DNA of 64,000 nucleotides, taken from contig NZ_CP088296.1 of assembly GCF_024666595.1 (NCBI RefSeq), positions 2,904,501 through 2,968,500 on the forward strand, in the 5' to 3' direction. Source of the DNA: Sphingomonas sp. J315 (GTDB lineage Bacteria > Pseudomonadota > Alphaproteobacteria > Sphingomonadales > Sphingomonadaceae). Position numbers and translations under genes: made by a program. Positions 26,910 through 35,979 of the stretch are shown here, piece by piece. The notes under the pieces were generated by a model, which did no database searches, was not told the origin of the DNA, and worked only from the letters and a program-made list of their open reading frames with translations. Every line of letters begins with the position of its first letter. Position 1 is the stretch's first letter.

Positions 26910-27934
26910 TCGGCAGCCTACTTCTCGCCGGGACCGGCTTTGTTTCTGCCATGGGTCTTGCGCCCGCCGGACAGACGATGCCGCCGATGGCGGCTCCCAA
27001 GGCTGAGGCTCAGGCCGCGTCAGCCTGCACGCCAGAGCATGCGGCGATGGGGCATTGCCAGATGCCTGATACCAAGGCGCCGGCGAGCCCCCCCACGAAC
27101 GACCCGGATTGTCCCCCCGAACACGCAAAAATGGGGCACTGCACACCCAAGGACGCGGCACCGGCAGAGGATGCGGTCGGCACCGACCTGGCGCCGGGCA
27201 CTGGCCCGGCACCCGCCCCCGTCGCGGCGAACTATGCCGACCGCGTCTGGGGCCGCGAGGCGATGCAGCCGACCCGCGACGACCTGCGCCGCCATCACGG
27301 TGGCGGCACGTTCAGCAAGGTGACGATCGATCTGGCCGAGCTGACCATCGCCAAGGGACATGAAGGATATCGTTTCGAGACCGACGCATGGTTCGGCGGT
27401 GACATCAACCGCCTCGCGTTGAAGGCTGAAGGCGAAGGCACCTTTGGCGAGGCGATCGAAGGCGTTGATTTCAAGGCGCTCTACTCACGCGCGATCGGCC
27501 CCTATTTCAATCTTCAGGGCGGTCTGAGACAGGAGATTGGTCATGGTCCCGACCGGACCCATGCCGTGATCGGCATCGAAGGGCTCGCGCCCTATTGGTT
27601 TGAGGTCGATGCCTATCTGTCGCTCTCGACACAGGGGGAACTGCGCGCCAGTGCGTCGGCGGAATATGACCAGCGTCTGACCCAGCGCCTGATCCTTCAG
27701 CCGAAGATCGAGTTCGAGCTATCGGCACAGGACATCCCGGCGCTCGGCATCGGGGGCGGGTTCTCGAGCGCCGAGGCGGGGCTCCGTCTGCGCTACGAGA
27801 TCGCGCGCGAGTTCGCGCCCTATGTAGGCATCGTGCATGAGCGAAAGTTTGGACGAACCGCATCCTTCGCGCGTGCGTCCGGCGAGGATACGCATGCGAC
27901 CAGTCTCGTCCTGGGGGTCCGTGCCTGGTTCTGA
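26906..27934 (+). CDS. copB: outer-membrane copper-resistance protein CopB/PcoB
   Basis: A 342-aa beta-barrel protein with an N-terminal signal (LLLAGTGFVSAMGLAPAG) and a Met/His/Cys-rich linker with two copies of a motif like CTPEHAAMGHC and CPPEHAKMGHC. The barrel domain shows RDDLRRHHGGGTFSKVTIDLAE, GGLRQEIGHGPDRTHAVIGIEGLAPYWFEVDAY in consecutive pieces and ends with an aromatic (VLGVRAWF). It is co-translated with copA through an ATGA overlap. CopB is thought to bind or export copper at the outer membrane. Confidence 0.94.
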   Translation: MIGSLLLAGTGFVSAMGLAPAGQTMPPMAAPKAEAQAASACTPEHAAMGHCQMPDTKAPASPPTNDPDCPPEHAKMGHCTPKDAAPAEDAVGTDLAPGTGPAPAPVAANYADRVWGREAMQPTRDDLRRHHGGGTFSKVTIDLAELTIAKGHEGYRFETDAWFGGDINRLALKAEGEGTFGEAIEGVDFKALYSRAIGPYFNLQGGLRQEIGHGPDRTHAVIGIEGLAPYWFEVDAYLSLSTQGELRASASAEYDQRLTQRLILQPKIEFELSAQDIPALGIGGGFSSAEAGLRLRYEIAREFAPYVGIVHERKFGRTASFARASGEDTHATSLVLGVRAWF

Positions 27935-27995
27935 AGGTTATAGGTGCAGGGCTGAAGATGGTGGCGCATGCGCATAGCGCGGTTCAGGAGGTCTG

Positions 27996-28346
27996 ATGCT
28001 CTACCTAGCAATCAAGGCGGCGATTTCCGGCGTGCTCATCGCGCTCGTCTCGGAGATCGCCCGCCGCTCCCCCGGCTTCGGCGCGCTGGTCGCGTCGCTG
28101 CCGCTGGTCTCTGTCCTCGGCATGATCTGGCTCTGGCGCGACAAACCCGACATAACGCTGATGGCCGATCACGCACTCGCGACCTTCTGGTATGTGCTTC
28201 CCAGCCTGCCGATGTTCTTGGTGATCCCACTGTTACTCAAGCGTGGCGTCGGTTTCTTGCCGTCGCTCGCAGCCGGATGCGTGCTGACGGTGCTGCTCTA
28301 TGCGGGGATGACGGTTGTGCTGGGACGATTCGGGGTCCGGCTTTAA
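27996..28346 (+). CDS. DUF3147 membrane protein
   Basis: A 116-aa protein with about four transmembrane helices (YLAIKAAISGVLIALVSEIA, LVASLPLVSVLGMIWLWR, WYVLPSLPMFLVIPLLL, LAAGCVLTVLLYAGMTVVL), matching the DUF3147 family, whose function is not known. AGGAGG precedes its ATG. It is the last gene of the copper island, 60 nt after copB, and may be co-transcribed with it. Confidence 0.85.
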   Translation: MLYLAIKAAISGVLIALVSEIARRSPGFGALVASLPLVSVLGMIWLWRDKPDITLMADHALATFWYVLPSLPMFLVIPLLLKRGVGFLPSLAAGCVLTVLLYAGMTVVLGRFGVRL

Positions 28347-28805
28347 GGCGGCTACTTCATGACCTCGCGATGCCAGATTAGCGAATCCAGCTTACCGGTT
28401 CGAGGCAATGTATATTGAGCAAGCGCATAAGCCTTGGTCGCCACCCCGAATCCACCTGACCTCTAGCGACCGATGGTCGGAGATAACCTCTAGCAGTTGA
28501 GCGGATTGAAACGCAGAAATCCACTAGCCTCTTGGCGGGGATCTACCCACTGTCCGCGCAAGTCACGCGATGGCTGCTTTCGTGGTTCGTCCTGCCAAAA
28601 GCCGCCAGACCGCTTACGGCCCACATCCCGCCGTGCGTCACCCCTGCCGGGCAATGGCCGAAAATGGGCCGGTAGCGGGATGACAGCTTTTGGCCGAGGC
28701 GCGGTGAAAGCTGCCGTTGGCCAGCAGCGGGATCGAGTGGCTGCCTGATCCCGCAAGTTGCCATTCTCAATGGGGAAATGCGGCCAATCAGGAGGCTTTG
28801 TTTGG
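28347..28805. other. intergenic stretch, no supported gene
   Basis: About 460 nt between the DUF3147 gene and the response regulator. Frames on either strand lack start signals and family resemblance. The part around 28600-28700 has a composition like dispersed intergenic repeats of sphingomonads, with related words such as CGGGATGACAGC, but I cannot define a repeat unit. Confidence 0.4.
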
Positions 28806-29162
28806 CTATATAGCCGCGATGCCGACTTCGCGAAACGCGGAGATCAGGGCCTGCGCCGTAAAGGGCTTGAGCACGATTGAACCGGGCGGGTTGCATGGTA
28901 TGCACTCTTCAGGTGTTCCACTGATGAAGATCACTGGAACTGGCCCCAACCTCCTGTGGATCTCAGCCACTGCGTGCGGCCCCGTACCCTCCAGCAGCTT
29001 CACATCGGAAGTGATCATGTCGGGCTGGTGAGCTGTTGCTGCGGAGACAGCCGCCTCTTGCGTATCAGCTATTTCAAACGACGTCGCACCCTGTGACTCC
29101 AGAATATCCTGGATGGCCATTGCGACCAGTGGTTCATCCTCGATGATCAAAACATGGTACAT
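28806..29162 (-). CDS. stand-alone response-regulator receiver protein
   Basis: A 118-aa CheY-like receiver with no output domain. The acidic pocket is IIEDEPLVAMAI, the phospho-acceptor Asp is in PDMITSDVKLLEGTGPHAV, the Thr/Ser position in VIFISGTPEE, and the Lys in IVLKPFTAQ. GAGGAG precedes the ATG. It is divergent from a GAF/HWE-type histidine kinase, its probable partner. Single-domain receivers of this kind act in phosphorelays or by protein contact. Confidence 0.9.
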   Translation of the reverse strand: MYHVLIIEDEPLVAMAIQDILESQGATSFEIADTQEAAVSAATAHQPDMITSDVKLLEGTGPHAVAEIHRRLGPVPVIFISGTPEECIPCNPPGSIVLKPFTAQALISAFREVGIAAI

Positions 29163-29295
29163 GCGATAAACTCCTCGCGAATTTTGTTAACGCAGTCAGT
29201 ACCTTATTGATCCGTAGACGTTCACATGCGGCAATGTTCATGGTACTTGCGGGGCCACCTCGGAACAATTCCAGCCGAGGCAAAAGCGAGTTCTA

Positions 29296-30387
29296 ATGGC
29301 CAGCGCATCAATTATTCCAGCAGATGAGCCCTTACGCCTCGCGGCCGTTCGGCGTTACGACATACTCGATACGCCACCTGATGGTGCGTTCGATCGAATC
29401 ACCGCGTTGGCGGCGCGGCGTTTCCGGGTGCCGATCTCAATCATCAGCATCGTCGATGAGGACCGAATCTGGTTCAAATCGCACCATGGGGTACCGGTTA
29501 AGCAGATCGGACGCGATCCCGGCCTTTGCGCCTCGGCCATTCTTTCTGACGATCCGCACATCCTCACCGATGCAAGCATCGATCCCCGCTCGCTCGCCAA
29601 CCCGTTGGTAGCGGGCGACTTCGGGCTTCGCTTTTATGCTGGCGTGCCCCTGACCACGGACGACGGCCATAATCTTGGGACGCTGTGTATCATCGACAAG
29701 GAGGCAAGGCCTATCGACCAGTCGCAGATCGACGACCTGAAAGACCTTGCAGCGATTGTGATGGACCAGATCGAAATGCAGCTTTCGGCGCGACGCGCGG
29801 TCTCCCAGGCTGAGTTGATGGCCAAGGAGATCGACCATCGGGTGATGAACAGCCTGCAATTCGTATCGAGCTTGCTTTCAATGCAAAGCCGAGCGCTCAC
29901 TGACCCGGATACAGTCGGTCATCTCCAGCTTGCCGCCAACCGCGTTGCTGCAGTCGCGCAGGTGCACCGGCATTTTTACGTCGAGGCGACCGATCAGACA
30001 TCCTGCATCACGTTCCTCAGGCGGTTATGCGCCGAGCTCGCGTCGATTCTCGATCGAGAAATTGACGTAAGCGGTGATGAAGGCGTTATCCCAACCACGA
30101 TCATCCAACCCATCGGACTGCTCGTCAACGAACTGGTGACGAACGCGGCCAAGCACGGGCGGGGGCTGATCCAGGTACGCTATGAGATCGAGGCCAATCA
30201 GCATGCCTTGATCGTCTCGGACGACGGTCGCGATCTTCCGAAAGACTTCGACCCGACAGCTACCAGCCAAAGCTTGGGCATGCGAGTTGTCGTGTCGCTT
30301 GCCAGACAACTCGGCGGAGTGTTGACGAGCGGTCACCGACCCGACGGTGGCACCTGTTTCAAAGTGTCGTTTGAGGTGCAACCGTAG
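29296..30387 (+). CDS. GAF-domain sensor histidine kinase (HisKA_2/HWE type)
   Basis: Cytosolic kinase, 363 aa. The GAF domain covers about residues 20-165 (YDILDTPPDGAFDRITALAARRF, then FYAGVPLTTDDGHNLGTLCIID). The phospho-acceptor region is MAKEIDHRVMNSLQFVSSLLSMQSR, typical of HisKA_2, where EIDHRVMNSL holds the His. The ATPase part has LLVNELVTNAAKHG and LGMRVVVSLARQLGG. No transmembrane segment is visible, so the input is intracellular. The divergent receiver is the likely partner. Confidence 0.92.
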   Translation: MASASIIPADEPLRLAAVRRYDILDTPPDGAFDRITALAARRFRVPISIISIVDEDRIWFKSHHGVPVKQIGRDPGLCASAILSDDPHILTDASIDPRSLANPLVAGDFGLRFYAGVPLTTDDGHNLGTLCIIDKEARPIDQSQIDDLKDLAAIVMDQIEMQLSARRAVSQAELMAKEIDHRVMNSLQFVSSLLSMQSRALTDPDTVGHLQLAANRVAAVAQVHRHFYVEATDQTSCITFLRRLCAELASILDREIDVSGDEGVIPTTIIQPIGLLVNELVTNAAKHGRGLIQVRYEIEANQHALIVSDDGRDLPKDFDPTATSQSLGMRVVVSLARQLGGVLTSGHRPDGGTCFKVSFEVQP

Positions 30388-30643
30388 TTAGCGGGTGACG
30401 CGCGCCGCCACCAGCGCCTGCGACAAAGGCAGCTGATCGGGAAGCGCGGCCTGTTGCCCGCTTTTTGCTGATTGTTGCTTCCAAGTCGCCGGACCGTTTC
30501 CCGCCCAAAGGCAGCCGATCCATCACCGCTTGGGTGAACGACCGCTTTCGGGATCAGCGAGGGGCATGGCGAACGACCGGAACTAGGGCGCAAAGCGGTC
30601 GGGGATGGGCGGCTCAAGCCCTCTGAGTGAGCCGCCCAAATTT
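30388..30643. other. intergenic, with repeated GAACGACCG words
   Basis: Between the kinase and the recombinase. GAACGACCG occurs twice about 35 nt apart, once in GAACGACCGCTTTCGGGATC and once in GAACGACCGGAACTAGGGCG, followed by the partly complementary GGGCGCAAAGCGGTCGG. This looks like a short dispersed intergenic repeat. It may also contain the left boundary of the mobile block, but I could not identify an attachment site. Confidence 0.35.
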
Positions 30644-31276
30644 TCAGATTTCAGTCCGCTCGGCAAGAACCAGCGCGTCTTCGATATCGACGCCCAAGTA
30701 CCTGACCGTGTTTTCGATCTTCGTATGTCCTAATAGGGTTTGGATGGCCCGCAGATTGCCCGTCGCCTTATAGATCATTGCTGCCTTGGTCCGTCGCAAC
30801 GAATGGGTGCCGTAGGCCTCGCTACGCAGGCCGATTGCGACAACCCACTCGTCGACCAGTCTTGCATACTGGCGCGTGCTTAGATGACCGGAACGATCGA
30901 CACGGCTTGGAAACACAAAATCGTCCGTCGATCCTCCACGCCGATCAAGCCAGGCAAGCAGGCTCGCTCGTACGTCTGCGGTGATTTCGAACTGGACTGG
31001 CTTGCCGGTCTTGTGTTGCGTGACAATCGCACGCGATCTGATCGCTGAACCGTAGACTACGTCGCCAATCGTGATTGAGACCAGATCGCATCCTCGCAGC
31101 TTGCTGTCGATCGCGAGGTCGAACAAGGCCCTGTCACGCAGTCGGCCCTCACGATCCAGAAAGAAGCGAATGGCCCATATTTGCTTCTGTGTGAGCGGTC
31201 GTTTGGTGCCAACGACCTTTCCCGCGTTCCAAGCCGGCCTTGTCAGCATCATCGGATCATATTGTGCGTGTCCCAT
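30644..31276 (-). CDS. tyrosine recombinase/integrase, short form
   Basis: Site-specific recombinase, 210 aa from the ATG at 31276 preceded by GGAGAG. It has the catalytic Arg in SKLRGCDLVSI, the beta-hairpin Lys in QHKTGKPVQFEI, the box II motif THSLRRTKAAMIY, and LGHTKIENTVRYLGV with the final His and nucleophile Tyr. The N-terminal core-binding domain is reduced or missing, as in Fim-type short integrases. It lies at one edge of a block of mobilisation genes and probably integrated or still resolves it. No att repeat was recognised. Confidence 0.88.
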   Translation of the reverse strand: MGHAQYDPMMLTRPAWNAGKVVGTKRPLTQKQIWAIRFFLDREGRLRDRALFDLAIDSKLRGCDLVSITIGDVVYGSAIRSRAIVTQHKTGKPVQFEITADVRASLLAWLDRRGGSTDDFVFPSRVDRSGHLSTRQYARLVDEWVVAIGLRSEAYGTHSLRRTKAAMIYKATGNLRAIQTLLGHTKIENTVRYLGVDIEDALVLAERTEI

Positions 31277-31435
31277 TGTCTCTCTCCGCGGTCGCAATTG
31301 ACCGGGAGCGGGAACGCTGGAGCAGGGAGGATCGCATGATGGGGAGGTTGAAACTGGCCACCATCAAGGTTGTTGCGGAGTCCTCGGCAGGCTAGGATTT
31401 CAGGATGTTGTCCGGCGTCACCGCAGGCCGCAGCG

Positions 31436-32356
31436 ATGCGTAGCGATCTCGACCACCTGCCTCTTGTACAGAGGACGGAGCTGCAACGCGTCCAGCGGAC
31501 GCTGATGGCTGAATTCGAGACGGCGATCGCCGGCGCTACCCAGCCATGGAAACGTAACGGCAAGATCCTCAAGATCATCCTCTTTGGAAGCTATGCGCGC
31601 GACGATTGGGTCGATGAACCGGAGAACGGGTACCAGTCCGACTATGATCTGCTGATTGTGGTCAGTCACGCTGATCTCACCGACGTCGCAGACTATTGGT
31701 ATGTGGCTGAGGACAAGATCCTTCGAGACGAGGCGATCGACCGTCCCGTAAATCTCATCGTGCATACGCTCGATGAGGTGAACAAGGCGCTTGAGCGCGG
31801 CGAGTATTTTTGGGTGGATATCGCTCGCGATGGGGTTGCCCTCTATGAATTGCCCAACCACGCGCTAGCTTCACCAAAAGCGCTCTCGCCTCGTGACGCA
31901 TACGAACTCGCGGCCTCTTACTTCTCGGTTAGGTTCGCAGATCTTGAAGTCTGGATGGAAACGGCGAGTTCCCAGCTTGAACGTGCGGACCAAGAGAGCG
32001 TGTATCTGAAGCATGCCGCCTTCAATTTTCATCAAGCGACAGAAACGGCCTATGCCTGTTTCCTCCTCGTCCAGACGCTATACTTCCCCCGCTCGCACAA
32101 CATCAAATTCCTGCGCTCGCTGGCGGAGGACAAGGAACACCGTCTGATCGAGGCCTGGCCGCGCGCCAATCGGGCCGATCGACGCCGGTTCGAACTCCTC
32201 AAGCGCGCCTATGTCGAGGCGCGCTATTCCTCGAGCTACGCGATCTCGAGTGAAGATCTCGATGCGATCGCGGTCGCGGTGCAGCGCCTTCGGGATATTG
32301 TTGAGACGGTATGCCGCGAACGGCTCGAACTCCTGCGGATCGAAGCGGGCGTCTGA
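31436..32356 (+). CDS. MNT-HEPN fusion: minimal nucleotidyltransferase with HEPN domain
   Basis: A 306-aa fusion of two domains that usually form a toxin-antitoxin pair. The nucleotidyltransferase part shows LFGSYARDDW and SDYDLLIVV, the GS-x-x-R and D-x-D elements. The C-terminal HEPN half includes LKHAAFNFHQATETAYACFLLVQ and RFELLKRAYVEARYSSSY. In split systems the MNT adds nucleotides to the HEPN RNase to silence it; whether the fused form works this way is unknown. The ATG at 31436 is chosen over an upstream in-frame TTG. It is convergent with the relaxase gene, 20 nt apart. A fragment of a related gene lies at 62836-63005. Confidence 0.85.
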   Translation: MRSDLDHLPLVQRTELQRVQRTLMAEFETAIAGATQPWKRNGKILKIILFGSYARDDWVDEPENGYQSDYDLLIVVSHADLTDVADYWYVAEDKILRDEAIDRPVNLIVHTLDEVNKALERGEYFWVDIARDGVALYELPNHALASPKALSPRDAYELAASYFSVRFADLEVWMETASSQLERADQESVYLKHAAFNFHQATETAYACFLLVQTLYFPRSHNIKFLRSLAEDKEHRLIEAWPRANRADRRRFELLKRAYVEARYSSSYAISSEDLDAIAVAVQRLRDIVETVCRERLELLRIEAGV

Positions 32357-32376
32357 CCTCCGAACCTTGCCAGAGA

Positions 32377-34344
32377 TCAGCCGATCTCAGGGCCGCCGCG
32401 TCCACGCCCGAACCGCCAGCTGATCCCATCTCCGCGCATGATCCCGCTGACCTGATTGCCGATCTGCTTCTCGAGCGTCGGGCGCCATGGGACCAGGGTG
32501 AATTCGCGGCTGTTCTCGACCAGTGCGAACCGGCCGCTTGCAAGGTCGACACGGCGTATCAGCCGTCCCTCGATCCGCTCGCCCGGGACCGGTTTAGCAT
32601 AGGGCAGGGCACGCTCGTGCCCGAGCGTCCCGGCAACACGCCGCAACTCGCCGCGTTCGAGCGCAGCCAGCAGGTCCGCACGCGCGCGCAGCTGGCCATT
32701 TTCAACCTGGGCGAGCCCCTGATCGAGCAGCCATTGCCGCCGCGCCGTCAGCGCCGCGCGGACCTCGCGGCCGAACCCAGCGTCGCGCGCTGCAACAGGA
32801 TCACCGCCCACCAGTTCGCGATCGAGCCAGGTCGCGCCATCGGCCTGCGGCAGTTGTTCGAGCGGGAGTGCCGAAAGGAGCTTGATTTCGACCGGTCGCT
32901 CACGCCGCTGCGTTCGCGCAAAAGCCTGCGCGCGATCGAGATGGTCGGCGGCAATGCGCCAGCTGCCATCGCCCTCGCGCTCGACGCCGGAGCCCGCGCG
33001 CCGCATCGCCTCGAGGCGGCGGACATGGCTCTGCACATATTCAGTGCTGGCCTTTGGGTCGTGCGTAAGGTGGAGCTCGGCGGAATAGCGTCCCTCATTG
33101 GCCGCTGCGATCTCCGCGACCGTGCGATCGACCTGCCTCGGGTCTGCGCTGCGTGCATTGACCTCAACGATCCCGCCAACTGGCAGCGGCTCGGTGGCGT
33201 CAGCCCTGCCGATATCGACATAATGGGTCCGTCCATCGACGCCATCGACCAGCAGATAATGGCGGTCGCGCAATTCATCCGAGAGCCCGCGGACGACGAC
33301 GCGGCCGGTGATCGTGGCCTGGCTTTGGTCGCTGCCGAAGATCACTCCGGTCTCGGGCACTCGACCGAGGCGCTGCGCGGTCATCTCGCGCTGCATCGTG
33401 CGGATGATGTCGCCGCGCTCGCCCATCGCGCGCAGAACCGGCTCAAGCTCATCCGCCAGTCGCCAGCGCCCGGCACCCAGCGCGTCGGCCAGCCCCATGC
33501 GCCCGAGCGTCTTCAATCGACCGGCGCGCAGCGCCTGCTCGAAGGGGCTGCGCGAGGCGGCGCCGACGACCCGCGCATCGTCCATCGCGCGCAGCAATTT
33601 ACGGTCGATGCCGGTGAACCGTTCAGCGGTCATCTCGTGGCGCAGCTGGGCTTCGATTTCGTGGGTGGTGCGCGGTCCCAGGTCGAGCGTCATCAGCTCG
33701 GCGGCGCGGGCGCGTACGCCATGCGCGATATAGTCGCGCGCGATCACCAGATTGGCGCCGGTGTCATCGACTCCGCGCAGCAAGATATGGGTATGCGGAT
33801 GGCCGGTGTCGAAGTGATCAACCGCGACCCAGTCAAGCCGGGTCCCGAGGTCGATTTCCATCTGCGCCATCAGCCGACGGGTGAGCGGGCGCAGGGCTTC
33901 GAGCTGATCGCCATCTTCGGCCGAGACAATGAAGCGAAACTGGTGCCGGTCGTCGCTGCTGCGATCGAGGAAGGCGCGCCCATCGGCCTTGTCTTCCGTG
34001 GGGCCATAAAGCGTGCCCGGACCGCCTTCACGGGTGACGCTGTCGCGCTGGAGATAGCGCAAATGGGTGCGTGCTCCCGTCACCCCTTTTCCGCCAAGCC
34101 GGACGAGGCGCGTTTTGACGACCGCGCGGCGGCCGGCGAACCGTGTGTTGGAGGCGCGTTGCGACAGCAGCCGACCGATCGCCGAGCCGCGTCCGATGCG
34201 GCTGCCATCGAAGCGCCGGCGCCCGGGCTTAAGGCCGCCCGCGCGCGCGGCAGCTGCGGTCACTTTGCCTAGATAACGCTGGCTGCCGCGCCGTGGCTTG
34301 TTGCCGATCCGGCCAAGCCGGGGCTCGAGGTCGTCCTCGCTCAT
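32377..34344 (-). CDS. VirD2-like relaxase (DUF3363)
   Basis: Conjugative nickase, 655 aa. The HUH metal site is WVAVDHFDTGHPHTHILLRG. Upstream lies FRFIVSAEDGDQL and downstream the DUF3363 C-terminal half (SDELRDRHYLLVDGVDGRTHYVDIG in the middle). The catalytic Tyr is likely RYLQRDSV or YIAHGVR. The ATG at 34344 (MSEDDLEPRLGRIG) is preferred; a longer frame to 34470 has a low-quality N-terminus. No virD4 coupling protein or trb pilus genes are in the window, so the block is mobilisable at most. Confidence 0.92.
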   Translation of the reverse strand: MSEDDLEPRLGRIGNKPRRGSQRYLGKVTAAAARAGGLKPGRRRFDGSRIGRGSAIGRLLSQRASNTRFAGRRAVVKTRLVRLGGKGVTGARTHLRYLQRDSVTREGGPGTLYGPTEDKADGRAFLDRSSDDRHQFRFIVSAEDGDQLEALRPLTRRLMAQMEIDLGTRLDWVAVDHFDTGHPHTHILLRGVDDTGANLVIARDYIAHGVRARAAELMTLDLGPRTTHEIEAQLRHEMTAERFTGIDRKLLRAMDDARVVGAASRSPFEQALRAGRLKTLGRMGLADALGAGRWRLADELEPVLRAMGERGDIIRTMQREMTAQRLGRVPETGVIFGSDQSQATITGRVVVRGLSDELRDRHYLLVDGVDGRTHYVDIGRADATEPLPVGGIVEVNARSADPRQVDRTVAEIAAANEGRYSAELHLTHDPKASTEYVQSHVRRLEAMRRAGSGVEREGDGSWRIAADHLDRAQAFARTQRRERPVEIKLLSALPLEQLPQADGATWLDRELVGGDPVAARDAGFGREVRAALTARRQWLLDQGLAQVENGQLRARADLLAALERGELRRVAGTLGHERALPYAKPVPGERIEGRLIRRVDLASGRFALVENSREFTLVPWRPTLEKQIGNQVSGIMRGDGISWRFGRGRGGPEIG

Positions 34345-34641
34345 GGCCGCCACCGGCGCGTTGAACAAGTCTCGCAGATCGGCTCGAAAACCCGCAGATT
34401 TCCGTGGTTCAGACCGCCGCTGTCTCCCCGGCCTTGCCCAGTGTCTCGCGAAAAAAGGATGTGCAGACAATCAGTTGGCGAGGGTAGCGAGGCACTGCCT
34501 TTATCTTGCAAACATCTCCTCACCCCCTCCCGCACCCAACCGCCAGCCAGATCCTCCCGCCGCCAAAGCTCCGGACGGCTCACAAGAAAGGCCGGACCGC
34601 GATGCCCGATGGACGTCGCGACCCGGCGATGAATGCTGTGT

Positions 34642-35004
34642 TCAGCGCGCATCGGCATAAGCGCGCCGTGCGTCTCGCGCCCGTGGGAACCGCCGACATG
34701 CGAGCAGTCCGTGCGGCGCTCCCTCGCCATCGACGATGCACTGCGCAGTAAACCAGCGGCCATCGAGCTTGCCGAGGATCGCGACCCGGTCGAGCTCGAC
34801 CTCGCCGCTGTCCGCGTCGCACTCCCAGCAGCCGAGCCAGCGTTCGGACACGCGCGCGTCCCAATGGAAATCGGTCTCCTCGGCATCGAGAAACCGCGCG
34901 GCCAATGCATCTGCAACCACGCCGCCAAATTCGAGCGCGAGCCCCGAGGCCAGAGCTGCCTGTACAAGATGTGCGCCACGCGCGCTGGACTGAATGCTGG
35001 TCAT
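34642..35004 (-). CDS. hypothetical protein of the mobilisation block (120 aa)
   Basis: Function not recognised. It has a soluble mixed alpha/beta look, with WDARVSERWLGCWECDADSGEVELDRVAILGKLDGRWF in two consecutive pieces resembling a small beta domain. It lies between the relaxase and the transglycosylase genes on the same strand, where plasmid-type gene clusters of sphingomonads often have a conserved small protein. The start at 35004 is the first ATG in frame. Confidence 0.6.
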   Translation of the reverse strand: MTSIQSSARGAHLVQAALASGLALEFGGVVADALAARFLDAEETDFHWDARVSERWLGCWECDADSGEVELDRVAILGKLDGRWFTAQCIVDGEGAPHGLLACRRFPRARDARRAYADAR

Positions 35005-35226
35005 AACGATCCTCCAGTGATGCGTCCCCGGGATCGGGAACGCCCCTGTCGGGGCGGTGGGCGGGGCGGCTGTCAGGGCCGCCGGAGCGTCAGCGCAGGC
35101 GCCGCGAAGCGGACGTGGGGGAGCCGATTTACGCAGTAAATCGGGGGGTACCCGCAGGCCTTGAAAGCCGCTCCGTCCGCCGCCATGCTTGGATTATCGA
35201 GACGTCCCCCTCCTATCCTGTGAGGC

Positions 35227-35979
35227 TCATTGGTCATCGCGGCGGATCGCAAACAGGCCGTCGGGACTTGGGTCTGCCCCCACGCCATCTCTGAGGCTAC
35301 TGACCTGGTCCTGCGCAGCGCGATGCACCGCGAACAGTGGCTCGGGGCGAGCTTCCGAAGCGCTGGTGCGCGGACCATCGCGCGACGTTGGCGCGACCGC
35401 CGACGCTCCTGCGACTTGCGCAAGATAGGCGCGGGTCTCGGCCGGGAGCGAAGCCTTGCCGCGCAAATGGGCGGCGTAGCGCGCTGGCCCAGCGTTGTAG
35501 GCGGCGAACAGTCCCGGATAGCCGAACCGGTCGTACATCGCGCGCAGATAGGCAGCTCCGGCAAGGATATTGTCGCGCGGGTCGTCGGGATCGGTGCCCA
35601 GTCCGAGCTGAACGCGCAGCTCTGCCCAGGTGCCCGGCATCAGCTGCATCAGGCCGATCGCGCCTTTGTTCGAGCGGATCGGGCGACCGTGGAGCATGGT
35701 GCGCCCACCGCTTTCGGCGCGCATGACGGGGACGATCCAGCTCGCGGGAATGCCGAAGCGTTGCGCTGCTTCATCGATATGCGCCTGCCAGCGCGCGACC
35801 GGATCGGCGCGATCGATCGGCGCAGGCGGCGATCGCGGCGGGTCGTCCATGACTGCTGCCGATGGCGCGTCCTGCTGAACTCCCGGTGCAGTCTGCGCAG
35901 CGCTCGTGGCAGCGCAGACGCCCCACATCAGCGCGATTCCGCCCGCAATGGGCGTGCGCTTCGCGCCCGCGCGGCTCAT
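35227..35979 (-). CDS. lytic transglycosylase, VirB1-like
   Basis: Peptidoglycan-cleaving enzyme of the SLT family, 250 aa, with a signal peptide (GGIALMWGVCAATSAAQ). The catalytic Glu lies in VPVMRAESGGRT, and the SLT motifs GAIGLMQLMPGTWAEL, DNILAGAAYLRAMYDRFG and AAYNAGPARY follow. In conjugative clusters such enzymes open the wall for the transfer apparatus. Its start overlaps the stop of the signal-peptidase gene by 4 nt, so the two are one unit. Confidence 0.93.
   Translation of the reverse strand: MSRAGAKRTPIAGGIALMWGVCAATSAAQTAPGVQQDAPSAAVMDDPPRSPPAPIDRADPVARWQAHIDEAAQRFGIPASWIVPVMRAESGGRTMLHGRPIRSNKGAIGLMQLMPGTWAELRVQLGLGTDPDDPRDNILAGAAYLRAMYDRFGYPGLFAAYNAGPARYAAHLRGKASLPAETRAYLAQVAGASAVAPTSRDGPRTSASEARPEPLFAVHRAAQDQVSSLRDGVGADPSPDGLFAIRRDDQ

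Noticed and set aside
25119..27212. A 697-aa minus-strand frame
   Set aside because: Antisense of copA and copB, whose copper motifs are certain; the frame is a by-product of high GC.
32311..34272. A 653-aa plus-strand frame
   Set aside because: Antisense of the relaxase, which has a clear HUH motif; the plus-strand product shows no domain.
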